Shown here: positions 7,197-13,873 of the stretch, one piece after another
Numbering within the stretch: position 1 is the first letter of the stretch
Layout of the letters: the number at the start of each line of letters is the position of its first letter
Source of the DNA: Prochlorococcus sp. AG-363-O06
GTDB taxonomy: Bacteria > Cyanobacteriota > Cyanobacteriia > PCC-6307 > Cyanobiaceae
NCBI GenBank assembly: GCA_003280085.1
Contig: QCFY01000009.1
Location: forward strand, 1-50,378
DNA: 50,378 nt
Direction of reading: 5' to 3'
The notes under the pieces: model-generated
What the model saw: only the letters and a program-made list of their open reading frames with translations
The model's database searches: none
Told to the model about the DNA's origin: nothing
Position numbers and translations under genes: made by a program

Positions 7197-7976
7197 TTAT
7201 TTGTCTAATTCTTCTTCTCTAGGCACCTTCTCTTGAACACTAAGTGACTCACTAAAACCTGAAGCAAGTATTCCTGTAGGGATTGCTATTGCAGCAATAC
7301 CCATAAGAGAGGTTACCGATGCAATTGTTTTCCCAAGTGCTGTAATTGGAATTGAATCGCCATATCCAACAGCACATACCGTTGTAATTGACCACCATAG
7401 ACATCTTGGAATTGACCCTAACAAGTCTGGTTGAATAGATGACTCGGCAAGATACATAAAGGTGCTACTAATTAACAAGAGCAATATTGTATAAAAAGTT
7501 GAAATTTGGAGTTCTTGACTCTTTGATCGAAGGGCATAATTGAAGTGAAACATACTTTGTTTAAATTTCTCACTTCTTCCAATCTTCAATATTCGAAGTA
7601 GGCGGATGACTCTTAAGATCTTTAATTCAGCGCGAACACCAATAAATGAAGGCACGATGGCAATTATATCTATAATTGCCATTGGCGAAATAATGTAACG
7701 CAAAACCCCTTTCAATCCTTTGCCATATTTGTCTTCAAGAGGTGCTACCCATAAGCGACAGACATATTCAATACAAAATAAACCACCAATTATCCAATCT
7801 AATAGGTCTATTTGATCACCAAATCGATAATCTATTGAATTCTCAGTAACTATTACTGCAAAAAATATCGAAATAAAAATAGTAACACCACATATTTTAT
7901 TGAACAAAGAAGTTCTACCACCTGGAGTCTTGTTAATTATCTGTTCATAGATTCTCAGGCGGAGTTCATTCATCAC
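7197..7976 (-). CDS. voltage-gated potassium channel-like ion transport protein
   Basis: This inner-membrane protein of 259 residues has the six-helix plan of a Kv-type channel. Helices lie near residues 28-45, 58-75 and 92-112. The S4 segment has regularly spaced arginines (LKILRVIRLLRILKIGR, 118-134), followed by S5 at 158-175. The pore has a selectivity filter TVCAVGYGD (199-207), and a last helix follows at 215-240. It probably conducts K+ in response to membrane potential. It starts with two consecutive methionines, either of which may be used. It lies just outside the right end of the mobile element, alone on its strand, and ends in a short acidic tail. Confidence 0.9.
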   Translation of the reverse strand: MMNELRLRIYEQIINKTPGGRTSLFNKICGVTIFISIFFAVIVTENSIDYRFGDQIDLLDWIIGGLFCIEYVCRLWVAPLEDKYGKGLKGVLRYIISPMAIIDIIAIVPSFIGVRAELKILRVIRLLRILKIGRSEKFKQSMFHFNYALRSKSQELQISTFYTILLLLISSTFMYLAESSIQPDLLGSIPRCLWWSITTVCAVGYGDSIPITALGKTIASVTSLMGIAAIAIPTGILASGFSESLSVQEKVPREEELDK

Positions 7977-8102
7977 TTAAGAAAGACTTGACAAAGGATT
8001 CTCCTAATTTAGGCAGATGTTGCTGTGTTTTCTCCTAAGCGCTTGTACATCATCACCAGGTGATTCTCTTGAGTGTCATGGGCAGCACTATTGAGTAGGC
8101 AC

Positions 8103-8185
8103 AAAAAAACCTGCCAAAGGCAGGTTCTCTTGGAGATCTAGAGCGAGTGTTTCCTTGTTTCCACTGCTCGGAGGATCTCAACTCC
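8103..8185 (-). ncRNA. yfr2-like: Yfr2-family small RNA, copy 1
   Basis: The minus-strand transcript folds into an outer stem GAGATC/GATCTC and an inner stem GAGCAGTG/CACT-c-GCTC. The loop carries the tandem GGAAACA-AGGAAAC motif that characterises the cyanobacterial Yfr2 (Cyano-1) RNAs. It ends in a strong terminator, AACCTGCC-AAA-GGCAGGTT-type stem (8108-8126), followed by seven U. The length, about 80-90 nt, fits the family. The 5' end is approximate. A 72-codon frame across it (8053-8271, minus) is a chance frame. Confidence 0.8.
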
Positions 8186-8231
8186 TCACGTTGGGTATTT
8201 TTACGCATAATCCATTTTTTGGCAAGCACAT

Positions 8232-8322
8232 GAAAAAGGGCACCCTCATCGAGCAGTGCCCATACCGACAAACTTGTGTGAGGAGTGTCGTTCTTCTGTT
8301 CTACTCCTGGATTGAACCCATC
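8232..8322 (-). ncRNA. putative small RNA with CUCCUCACAC loop, paired with the Yfr2-like RNA
   Basis: This lies directly upstream of the Yfr2-like RNA on the same strand. The RNA can form CGACA (8290-8286) / TGTCG (8270-8266), a 5-bp stem presenting the 15-nt loop CTCCTCACACAAGTT. It ends in a terminator GGGCAC...GTGCCC followed by five U (8261-8233). The loop contains the CUCCUCACAC sequence known from Yfr1. An alternative pairing AGGAGT (8318-8313) with ACTCCT (8286-8281) would hide it. A similar block precedes the second Yfr2-like RNA at 14690-14770. Confidence 0.6.
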
Positions 8323-8547
8323 GTCAACAAAGAGTCAAAGCATAAAATAAGTGTTCTAGAAAGCATTCAGCACAGGAAGGAAACTGGTGGGAATTTGGGT
8401 GGGCAGACCTAAAACAAGTAATGCCAAAGAGGGATTGGTTTTGCGTTTAAGGAATGAAGGTTGCTCTTACAGATCCATAAGAGAACAAACAGGTCTTGCC
8501 CTCTCAACCATCAGAAGGATCATCGTGGAGAAAGAGGCGGTGTCAGT

Positions 8548-8745
8548 ATGACTGAAAAAAATATAGGGGGACTATCTGATTACATTGTTTTGAAGGAGAA
8601 GAAAGAAGTTATTTTTTATCTGCATAATCCCTATCCGGATTGCTTGGAAATTCCAGCAATCATGAAGCAGCGTTTCCCGGAGGATTACCAGAGCATCGTC
8701 ATAAGTGATTTAGATGAGTTCAAGAAATATCGAGGGCAGGTGTGA
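8548..8745 (+). CDS. small hypothetical protein, 65 aa
   Basis: I do not recognise this family. The start at 8548 is chosen because an AAAGAGGCGG ribosome-binding site stands about 7 bases upstream. A longer frame from 8461 would add a basic, non-protein-like stretch. The product is soluble with mixed strands and helices: SDYIVLKEKKEVIFYLHNPYPD, then ALKQ-like helix EIPAIMKQRFPEDYQSIVISDLDEF. It is the first of four overlapping micro-genes (8548-9165). Its stop overlaps the next start (TGATG). Confidence 0.55.
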   Translation: MTEKNIGGLSDYIVLKEKKEVIFYLHNPYPDCLEIPAIMKQRFPEDYQSIVISDLDEFKKYRGQV

Positions 8746-8888
8746 TGAAAGTTGAAGTCACCCTCTATCAAGGCGGTCAAACTTTTAAGGAGGTTGTAGT
8801 GGTCTCTAAATTTGAGGATGCCAAGAAGACTGCTCTTGCTAGAAACCCAACGGCAAAGGTAGTTGCTCAAAATGTGGTTTTCAAATAA
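8745..8888 (+). CDS. small hypothetical protein, 47 aa
   Basis: The ATG shares a base with the previous stop (TGATG). The product begins MKVEVTLYQGGQTFKEVVVV, has a short helix with DAKKTALARNP, and ends with a strand AKVVAQNVVFK. That is a compact beta-beta-alpha-beta pattern resembling small substrate-clamp or phage-type single-strand-binding folds, but no family can be named. Similar short proteins are frequent in picocyanobacteria and cyanophages. Evidence is the coupled overlap and composition. Confidence 0.5.
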   Translation: MKVEVTLYQGGQTFKEVVVVSKFEDAKKTALARNPTAKVVAQNVVFK

Positions 8889-8980
8889 TGGGGTTCTTCG
8901 AGTGGCATTTAGTAGTTGATGCAGTTCTAGTTACTGGGATTGTGGGATTCCTTGTGTATAAGAGCAGAAGTAAGAAGTAA
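8888..8980 (+). CDS. single-span membrane micro-protein, 30 aa
   Basis: This 30-codon gene overlaps its upstream neighbour by one base (TAATG) and its downstream neighbour by one base (TAATG). The product has one hydrophobic span (WHLVVDAVLVTGIVGFLVY) and a positive tail KSRSKK, predicting a membrane micro-protein with its C-terminus in the cytoplasm. The function is unknown. The tight coupling on both sides is the best evidence that it is real. Confidence 0.5.
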   Translation: MGFFEWHLVVDAVLVTGIVGFLVYKSRSKK

Positions 8981-9165
8981 TGCCAGTCTTGATAATTGGT
9001 TGGATCGTGTACGACAAACTCCCAGAGGTAGAGCAAAAGGAGTTTGCGTTAGAGCGTTTAGGACTGATTATTTCTATGAGTGTTATGAGTATGAGAATGC
9101 AAAGGGGAATGGGTTTTGTAGAAACAACTAATCAGACATCAAAAAGGCACCTCGCTTACTGGTAA
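8980..9165 (+). CDS. small hypothetical protein, 61 aa
   Basis: This is the last gene of the four-gene micro-ORF chain, starting in a TAATG overlap. It has an N-terminal hydrophobic segment (VLIIGWIVYDK), an acidic amphipathic helix (LPEVEQKEFALERLG) and a second hydrophobic, methionine-rich segment (LIISMSVMSMRMQRGMG), suggesting membrane association. Its 3' end runs over the terminator of the opposite-strand sRNA at 9141-9220, so the last dozen residues may be unconstrained. Confidence 0.45.
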   Translation: MPVLIIGWIVYDKLPEVEQKEFALERLGLIISMSVMSMRMQRGMGFVETTNQTSKRHLAYW

Positions 9166-9220
9166 ATGCAGGTGCCCATTGAATTAGGACTGGCTTAGTG
9201 TGAGGGAATGTCCTAGTACA
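9141..9220 (-). ncRNA. putative small RNA, copy B of the family at 5058-5136
   Basis: On the minus strand a perfect 6-bp stem TAGGAC (9215-9210) / GTCCTA (9190-9185) holds the loop ATTCCCTCACACTAAGCCA. A terminator GGCACCT...AGGTGCC (9176-9146) with five U follows. Both stems and the loop CUCRCAC word match copy A at 5058-5136, while the bases between differ. That is the pattern expected of a structured RNA. It overlaps the end of the micro-ORF chain in antisense. Confidence 0.6.
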
Positions 9221-9268
9221 AGCATACTAGCCACCTGATCTTGCTCGTCAAGTAGAAATTCCAATGAG

Positions 9269-9297
9269 AAGGGCGGGGTATTTTGATCCCGCCCTTT
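9269..9297. repeat. GC-rich hairpin repeat, copy 1
   Basis: An AAGGGCGGG (9269-9277) / CCCGCCCTT (9288-9296) stem encloses GTATTTTGAT. A sister copy at 13062-13090 keeps the flanks (CAATGA before, AGTCAAG after) but has a different, still fully paired stem. Only three U follow on the plus strand, so it is a weak terminator. It could end transcription on either strand between the micro-ORF chain and the convergent nuclease gene. Confidence 0.5.
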
Positions 9298-9414
9298 AAG
9301 TCAAGGAATTTTTTAGAGAAAAGCTAGATCCCGAAGCATTCACTTAGTGCAAGTTTTGAGATCAGGTGTTTGGGTCGTGTCAGGAGTCGTCAGATTGGCC
9401 TGGGGGTTTCATCG

Positions 9415-10272
9415 CTAGGAAAACAAATTCTTTTGAACTGGTTTTCTATCATCGTTTCCTTCTGGATGAACTGCCCTTGCATATTGATCCGAATAGGCAC
9501 AGTTCTTGCAACTCTCATTCGATGCAGGGATCTGGTGTTGGTTCATCAGAGCAACCATGGCATCGACTTCACTCTCGATCCAATCAATATTCCAGTCATA
9601 AGGAACCAATGACTCTTCAAAGGTCATTACCTGATTGAAATTCTCCTTGTTTCGATTGGCATTGCAGACCAGGAAGTAGGCAGTGCGATGAACATCAAAT
9701 CCCATCTTCAAAAGGAGATAGGCATAGAAGTCCATTTGGGTCTTATAGGCATCGTGATAGGCATCTTCTAGATATTCATAGGGATCCACAGCACTGTTCT
9801 TTGCCTGGGATTTGTAGTCCACGACAATCAATTTCTTGGTAATCGTGTCTTGCCAGATATCGTCTACACCTCCAGTCAGGATGATGGGCGTGTTTTTATG
9901 TCGCACCATCAATCCCTGATGGAGCGAGTTCCTCCAGTTGTTCATTTCTGGATGGTCAAAAGGAACTACATGACTTAATCCATTGGGAGCAAACAAACGA
10001 TGGGGGATCTGATGTTCTCTGCAGTGATCAAACTCTTTCTTGAGTAAGAGGTCGGTGGTTTCATTGAGCGTCCAACCTGGAGTGCCTGGTGGATCAAGAC
10101 CCATGACTCTGTCTAGATAGAAGCACCGTTTACAGGTCAGAAAGTTAGAAAAGCGACCGCGACTGATCTTGAAGTCATACTTTTGATTGGGGGTATAAGA
10201 GGATGTCTCTCTGGCCCGAAGACCAGTTGCCTTGACGGGTTCTTTCTTGTTATTCCTTTTGAGGTCGATCAT
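9415..10272 (-). CDS. RecB/Cas4-like PD-(D/E)XK nuclease
   Basis: This 285-residue protein has the RecB-family nuclease core: GGVDDIW (D137/D138), the strand IVVDYKS with D152 and K154, and a QMDFYAYLL helix (Q179, Y183) matching the QxxxY motif. A cysteine pair CKRC (47, 50) precedes the core and CKNC (255, 258) follows it, an arrangement used by Cas4/AddB proteins to hold a 4Fe-4S cluster. It probably cuts or resects DNA ends. There are no Cas genes or CRISPR repeats nearby and no helicase partner, so it stands alone. The convergent space to the small-gene region holds a hairpin repeat that may end its transcript. Confidence 0.85.
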   Translation of the reverse strand: MIDLKRNNKKEPVKATGLRARETSSYTPNQKYDFKISRGRFSNFLTCKRCFYLDRVMGLDPPGTPGWTLNETTDLLLKKEFDHCREHQIPHRLFAPNGLSHVVPFDHPEMNNWRNSLHQGLMVRHKNTPIILTGGVDDIWQDTITKKLIVVDYKSQAKNSAVDPYEYLEDAYHDAYKTQMDFYAYLLLKMGFDVHRTAYFLVCNANRNKENFNQVMTFEESLVPYDWNIDWIESEVDAMVALMNQHQIPASNESCKNCAYSDQYARAVHPEGNDDRKPVQKNLFS

Positions 10273-10328
10273 TTTTGCTTCTCAATCACTAGGCGAAGCA
10301 ACATCAATGACATATTTAGGATTGATTT

Positions 10329-10354
10329 TTGAAAAAGTCTAAAATTTGTATAAT
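10329..10354 (+). promoter_or_regulatory. possible promoter of the 2OG oxygenase gene
   Basis: A perfect -10 box TATAAT (10349-10354) lies 38 bp before the start codon. A TTGAAA at 10329-10334 is a candidate -35, though the 14-bp spacing is short. In this group -35 elements are weak, so the -10 box carries the call. Confidence 0.4.
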
Positions 10355-10392
10355 ATTTATATTAATAGTGTTTTAACTTCTGCAAGATACTC

Positions 10393-11202
10393 ATGCTAAT
10401 TAATGTAGAAGGGACTCCAAAATCTAAGAGTGATTCATTTCCTGACTCTCTTTATGAATTAGAGAGGGGGATGCCAAGGATAGGATCTGCACATAGAGAA
10501 ATTTTTAATAATGCCAAGCCATATCCACATATAATTTTTGAGAACCTATTTGATCCCCTACTACTTAAAGAGGCATTTAAAGAATTTCCTGATTTAAATG
10601 AGTTTCAGCAAGGTGTAAGTAGATTTAATGGACCTACAGACTCTAAACTTGGCTCTGAGTATGCACCTTATTCATATCCTTTACCAATCAGGCATTTATG
10701 TTTCTTCTTTTCCTCAACTGGATTCATAGACTTCTTGCAATTAATTACAGGGTTTAAAGAAAATCTAATCGCAGATCCTTTTTTATTTGGTGGTGGTCTT
10801 CACCAAGTAAATCAAGGTGGTTACTTGAAATTACATACTGACTTTAATACACACCCTTTAACAAAATTAGACCGAAGATTGAATGTTATTCTCTACTTGA
10901 ATGAAGACTGGGATGAAAGTTATGGTGGATCACTAGAATTATGGGATCAAAATATGAATCAAAAGACAAAGAAGTCATACCTGCCTCTTATTAATAGATT
11001 AGCAATTTTTCCTAGTAATGACTTTACATTTCATGGGCATCCTGATCCTCTTGAATGTCCAAGCAATATTTCAAGAAAATCGTTGGCACTCTATTTTTAT
11101 AGTAATGGTCGGCCAGCTAATGAGTTAAAAAATCCTCAGCCTCATTTAACAGTTTACAAAGAAAGGCCTGGTGAAAAATTTACTGAGAAAACTATTCTAT
11201 AA
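10393..11202 (+). CDS. 2-oxoglutarate/Fe(II)-dependent oxygenase, prolyl-4-hydroxylase-like
   Basis: This enzyme would couple oxidation of 2-oxoglutarate to hydroxylation of a substrate. The iron-binding triad is readable: H148 and D150 in YLKLHTDF and H214 in FTFHGHP. R228 (SRKSLALYFY) is placed to bind 2-oxoglutarate. Flanking strands (LNVILYLNEDWDESYGGSLELWD) are typical of the P4Hc-type double-stranded beta helix. The substrate is unknown. Relatives in cyanobacterial glycan regions often act on proteins or sugars, and the next gene is a glycosyltransferase-like protein in convergent orientation, 11 bp away. Confidence 0.88.
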   Translation: MLINVEGTPKSKSDSFPDSLYELERGMPRIGSAHREIFNNAKPYPHIIFENLFDPLLLKEAFKEFPDLNEFQQGVSRFNGPTDSKLGSEYAPYSYPLPIRHLCFFFSSTGFIDFLQLITGFKENLIADPFLFGGGLHQVNQGGYLKLHTDFNTHPLTKLDRRLNVILYLNEDWDESYGGSLELWDQNMNQKTKKSYLPLINRLAIFPSNDFTFHGHPDPLECPSNISRKSLALYFYSNGRPANELKNPQPHLTVYKERPGEKFTEKTIL

Positions 11203-11213
11203 CTATTTAAACC

Positions 11214-12065
11214 TTATAATTGATAAACATTAATCATGTTGCCACGGCTCAATACTTGCCATAGAGACATGTTCCCAGTATGCGTAATGAGATAGTTTGC
11301 TCTTGAAATCAAAAAATTCACTGCTAAAACTTTTTTAGCGAAATCGACTCTTCCATTTAGCAGTGTATGTAAGTGTATTGCGACTGAGCTTTTGGTAACT
11401 GGCATCTCATCAAAATAAAAAGAATTGTAGTTTTTAAGCATTGATGAAAGTAAAGACCTTGTTTTATATTCATCTGTTTGGATGAGGACCTTTGGAATTT
11501 TTATTAAGTTCTTGATTGCATCTTTATATTTTTGGGCATAAAGTATTGGATCCTTTCTGGGAATTTCTGTGGCTTTATCTGTTCCCCTATAACAAATAGA
11601 ATTATATTCACCTGGCAAAAGAGTGTATTTATTCGAAAGCATGTAAATATACTCTTTGACTAATTTTGATGGTCGGAAAAACATTTCCAAATAACCTCTT
11701 AAACCCTGAAAATTTATTTTCTGGTAATCCCCATGAATAAAATCGAGATGACTATATGGCATTTCTATGATTGGCAACGATAAAAACGCTTCTGACCTTA
11801 AAGGTTTTTTAAACATATGTATAATTGGATCATCAAGAGAAGTGTCTTTAAACATTTCCAAGCCAATTCCTGCAGATATTTCATGTACTAAAAGATTTCT
11901 TTTACGACATTCAATTAAATCACTTAAGAGGACACTCAATTCACTAAATAAGCCTGCATTACATTGTCGGAAAATGCTCAGAATTCTAACTCCGTTGCTA
12001 GTTTCAGTCAAAACTGTATATGTTAATCTCTTTACCAATCTCCCATTGAGCTCAGCTTGAGGCAT
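11214..12065 (-). CDS. fucosyltransferase-superfamily (GT-B) protein
   Basis: The protein of 283 residues has an early NAGLFSELSVLLSDL segment (36-50), a YNSICYRGTDKA segment (R160) matching the HxRxGD-type donor-binding box of GT11/GT23/NodZ fucosyltransferases, a VLIQTDEY strand and a C-terminal YLITHTGNMSLWQVLS corresponding to the conserved (S/T)-x-(S/T)-F/W motif. Cysteine-tyrosine replaces the usual histidine before the arginine. It is a distant relative of the three paralogues at 15688, 20856 and 26307, but lacks their N-terminal domain. The sugar and acceptor are unknown. It converges with the oxygenase gene. Confidence 0.6.
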   Translation of the reverse strand: MPQAELNGRLVKRLTYTVLTETSNGVRILSIFRQCNAGLFSELSVLLSDLIECRKRNLLVHEISAGIGLEMFKDTSLDDPIIHMFKKPLRSEAFLSLPIIEMPYSHLDFIHGDYQKINFQGLRGYLEMFFRPSKLVKEYIYMLSNKYTLLPGEYNSICYRGTDKATEIPRKDPILYAQKYKDAIKNLIKIPKVLIQTDEYKTRSLLSSMLKNYNSFYFDEMPVTKSSVAIHLHTLLNGRVDFAKKVLAVNFLISRANYLITHTGNMSLWQVLSRGNMINVYQL

Positions 12066-12195
12066 TTGTCTTATATCAGATAAGTTACTTTTAATTCTAA
12101 TGATAGATTTTCATTAACTCAACAATTGCTCCTGGCAATCATTTCTAGAAAGAGCAAATCTTGTAATTTTGTTGGAATTAGGAATTTAGAAATGT

Positions 12196-12276
12196 ATGAA
12201 AAAACAAGTATCCGATGTAGAAGGGGATGAAATCTCTTTTTTTATTACTTTGATGGAGTGCCTCAAAGTTCAGTAA
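12196..12276 (+). CDS. possible micro-ORF, 26 aa, followed by a terminator
   Basis: An ATG at 12196 with an upstream AGGAA opens a 26-codon frame, MKKQVSDVEGDEISFF through LMECLKVQ. A terminator-like hairpin follows 10 bp later (12286-12314). This spacing supports a short independent transcript, but the coding evidence itself is weak. The surrounding 12066-12195 has nothing else recognisable. Confidence 0.3.
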   Translation: MKKQVSDVEGDEISFFITLMECLKVQ

Positions 12277-12285
12277 GGGATTGTT

Positions 12286-12314
12286 AAGTGCCTAAAACCT
12301 GCTAGGTGCTTTTC
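12286..12314 (+). terminator. Rho-independent terminator
   Basis: The stem AAGTGCCT (12286-12293) pairs with AGGTGCTT (12304-12311), including G-U pairs, and runs into a TTTT tract. The stem and the following GGATG resemble the terminator of the sRNA family at 5098-5136. Confidence 0.5.
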
Positions 12315-12369
12315 TGGATGATTTGGAATTATGGTTTCTAATAGGTTCTAGTAGTTCAATTTGACGCTT

Positions 12370-12398
12370 AAGCCGAAGGAAACACGCTACGGTTTTTT
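12370..12398 (+). terminator. possible terminator with a single GGAAACA loop word
   Basis: AAGCCG (12370-12375) pairs with CGGTTT (12390-12395), followed by more T. The loop contains AAGGAAACACG, a single copy of the word repeated in Yfr2-type loops. It is too short to be called a Yfr2 RNA. Confidence 0.35.
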
Positions 12399-12472
12399 AG
12401 TATAGATTTCCTCTTGAGGTGTATAGACCCTCTTAGGTTTTGTATTCATTAGTAGTTTTGTCGAACTGGCAT

Positions 12473-12503
12473 GAAAAAAGGGCGCTCTCGAGGAGTAGCA
12501 CCC
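12473..12503 (-). terminator. terminator of a possible third sRNA module
   Basis: On the minus strand the stem GGGTGC/GCGCCC with a CTACTCCTCGAGA loop is followed by six U and then CATG. The same layout (ACAAGTT, then GGGC-type stem with CTC/GAG top, U-run, CATG) ends the sRNA at 8232-8322. The CUCCUCACAC loop seen there is missing here. Confidence 0.5.
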
Positions 12504-12555
12504 TTAACAAGAACTTGTTTGTAGTAAGCCGGACTTCTCTTTTAAGGAAGATTAA

Positions 12556-12873
12556 TCAATCTTCGGCGTTTTCAAATTGTTTTGCTAATTTGAATGCCTT
12601 TCTGATAATTAAATAGGCTCCATATAATCCAGCAATTAAGGGAAGGATAAGTAATGGATTTGGACTGTAGTTGGAATAATCCTTAACTCCATCAATGTAT
12701 TCAATGCCAGAGCACTTCAAATAGAAAAAACTTGTAAAAATTATTCCCCATCCAATGATGGAAAGAATCCCTCCTTGTTTGTCCCCTTCATAAAATCTAT
12801 CTAAACCCCATCCCCAGCCAATACCGAGTAAGACGCCTCTTGTGACTGCATTTTTTTCTTGCTTTCGAAGCAT
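12556..12873 (-). CDS. TM2-domain membrane protein
   Basis: This 105-residue protein has the TM2 signature: a hydrophobic segment with GVLLGIGWGWGLDRFYEGD (14-32), a short turn KQGGIL, and a second span (SIIGWGIIFTSFFYL). A third span lies at LLILPLIAGLYGAYLII. TM2 proteins are small inner-membrane proteins, often with an RFY word after the first span as here. The biochemical role is unknown. It stands alone between an sRNA-like terminator and a hairpin repeat. Confidence 0.75.
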   Translation of the reverse strand: MLRKQEKNAVTRGVLLGIGWGWGLDRFYEGDKQGGILSIIGWGIIFTSFFYLKCSGIEYIDGVKDYSNYSPNPLLILPLIAGLYGAYLIIRKAFKLAKQFENAED

Positions 12874-13061
12874 TGTTCAATTAAGGATTAATGTTCGTAG
12901 TGAAGATAACTGATTTTCTCTAATTCTGTGTAAATACAAATAGGTTTATTGCGAGCAGGGCTTGAGAGGTCCGTTAGGTTGCCAGTGACAACTCTTCCTA
13001 AAAGAAGCTTCCATCTGTTCTTATTAGTAGAGCAAGGCACAAAAAAATTTTCTCAAATGAT

Positions 13062-13090
13062 AAGGGGGCGAGATTTTGGTCGCCCCCTTT
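13062..13090. repeat. GC-rich hairpin repeat, copy 2
   Basis: A perfect 10-bp stem AAGGGGGCGA (13062-13071) / TCGCCCCCTT (13080-13089) encloses GATTTTGG. Flanks match copy 1 at 9269-9297. It lies downstream of rpmG on the minus strand and may end that transcript. The rest of 12874-13196 shows no gene. Confidence 0.5.
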
Positions 13091-13196
13091 GAGTCAAGCA
13101 CTTATCTTTTGACCTACGTGCTTTGACTCCTGACTTAATATTAGACAATGAGAATTAATATTCGAATGGTATTAATACCTGTTTCGATCTTAGAGG

Positions 13197-13394
13197 CTAT
13201 TTGATTTCCTTATGAATAGTCATTCTATTTAGCTGAGGGCAGAACTTTTTGAGTTCCAGTCTGTCAGTTGTGTTTCTACGATTCTTTTCGGTAGTGTACC
13301 TAGAAACCCCAGGAGAGCGTTTCTCTGAGCTGGGTACGGTACGGCACTCAGTACACTCTAGGGTCACAACTATCCTTGTCCCTTTTTTTGCCAT
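13197..13394 (-). CDS. rpmG: 50S ribosomal protein L33
   Basis: The 65-residue sequence starts [17 protein letters not shown] and has the family core [23 protein letters not shown] and the usual HKEIK C-terminus. The first zinc-type pair CTEC is present. The second is reduced to a single cysteine (FCPQL), so only three of the four ligands of the zinc-binding form remain. In many bacteria rpmG is next to rpsR or other translation genes. Here the neighbours are a TM2 protein and unknown small genes, suggesting that a backbone gene has been separated from its partner. Confidence 0.95.
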   Translation of the reverse strand: MAKKGTRIVVTLECTECRTVPSSEKRSPGVSRYTTEKNRRNTTDRLELKKFCPQLNRMTIHKEIK

Positions 13395-13661
13395 ATGCCT
13401 TAAGTCCCCCTTTGGGACGTCTTTTACATAACCCTCATCTTACAATCCAATAGGTCACTTTTTCCAAATTGATTGTTAGGACGTAGGACCTCACACAATT
13501 CCCATGTCCAATAATGATCCCCTCTTGAGAAGCCGTTAAACGAAAAGTTGCATAAACAAGAGGCGATCTGTAACCAAATTTATTCTATTCATGTCTCTAA
13601 TAATAGCAGGAAAAATGGTTTTTAATGCTAAAGTTATATAGTTAAAAGATATTTTCTCCAA

Positions 13662-13787
13662 TTACTTCTTTTCATTAGTTTTTATCAGTAACGAATTCTT
13701 CATAAGTTCTTCTATTAAGAGTGAAAAGCCAATTACTAGTTGCGCTTTTTGTTCTAACTCTTTAGTTCTTTGGTCTCCACTTGCCAT
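13662..13787 (-). CDS. small hypothetical protein, 41 aa
   Basis: A minus-strand frame of 41 codons reads MASGDQRTKELEQKAQLVIG followed by FSLLIEELMKNSLLIK and a basic end. It predicts one long amphipathic helix. I do not recognise it. No strong ribosome-binding site is seen, and the adjoining 13395-13661 has no recognisable feature. Confidence 0.35.
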   Translation of the reverse strand: MASGDQRTKELEQKAQLVIGFSLLIEELMKNSLLIKTNEKK

Positions 13788-13873
13788 TTGACTATCAAAT
13801 TAGGCTTCCACCTAAAGTTCTTGTCAGCAAGGTATTTTCCTGCCATATTCCAATCAATGGCTAAAACGAATTC

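Noticed and set aside
8053-8271. 72-codon minus-strand frame containing SEQWKQGNTRSR
   Set aside because: It runs through the two sRNAs, and the similar text recurs at 14508-14693 only because the RNA is repeated. The sequence constraint is explained by RNA structure, not protein.
9366-9638. Two plus-strand frames inside the RecB-like nuclease gene
   Set aside because: They are antisense to a gene with clear catalytic motifs and have no motif of their own.
9415-10272. A CRISPR-Cas locus suggested by the Cas4-like nuclease
   Set aside because: No regularly spaced repeats and no other Cas genes anywhere in the window.
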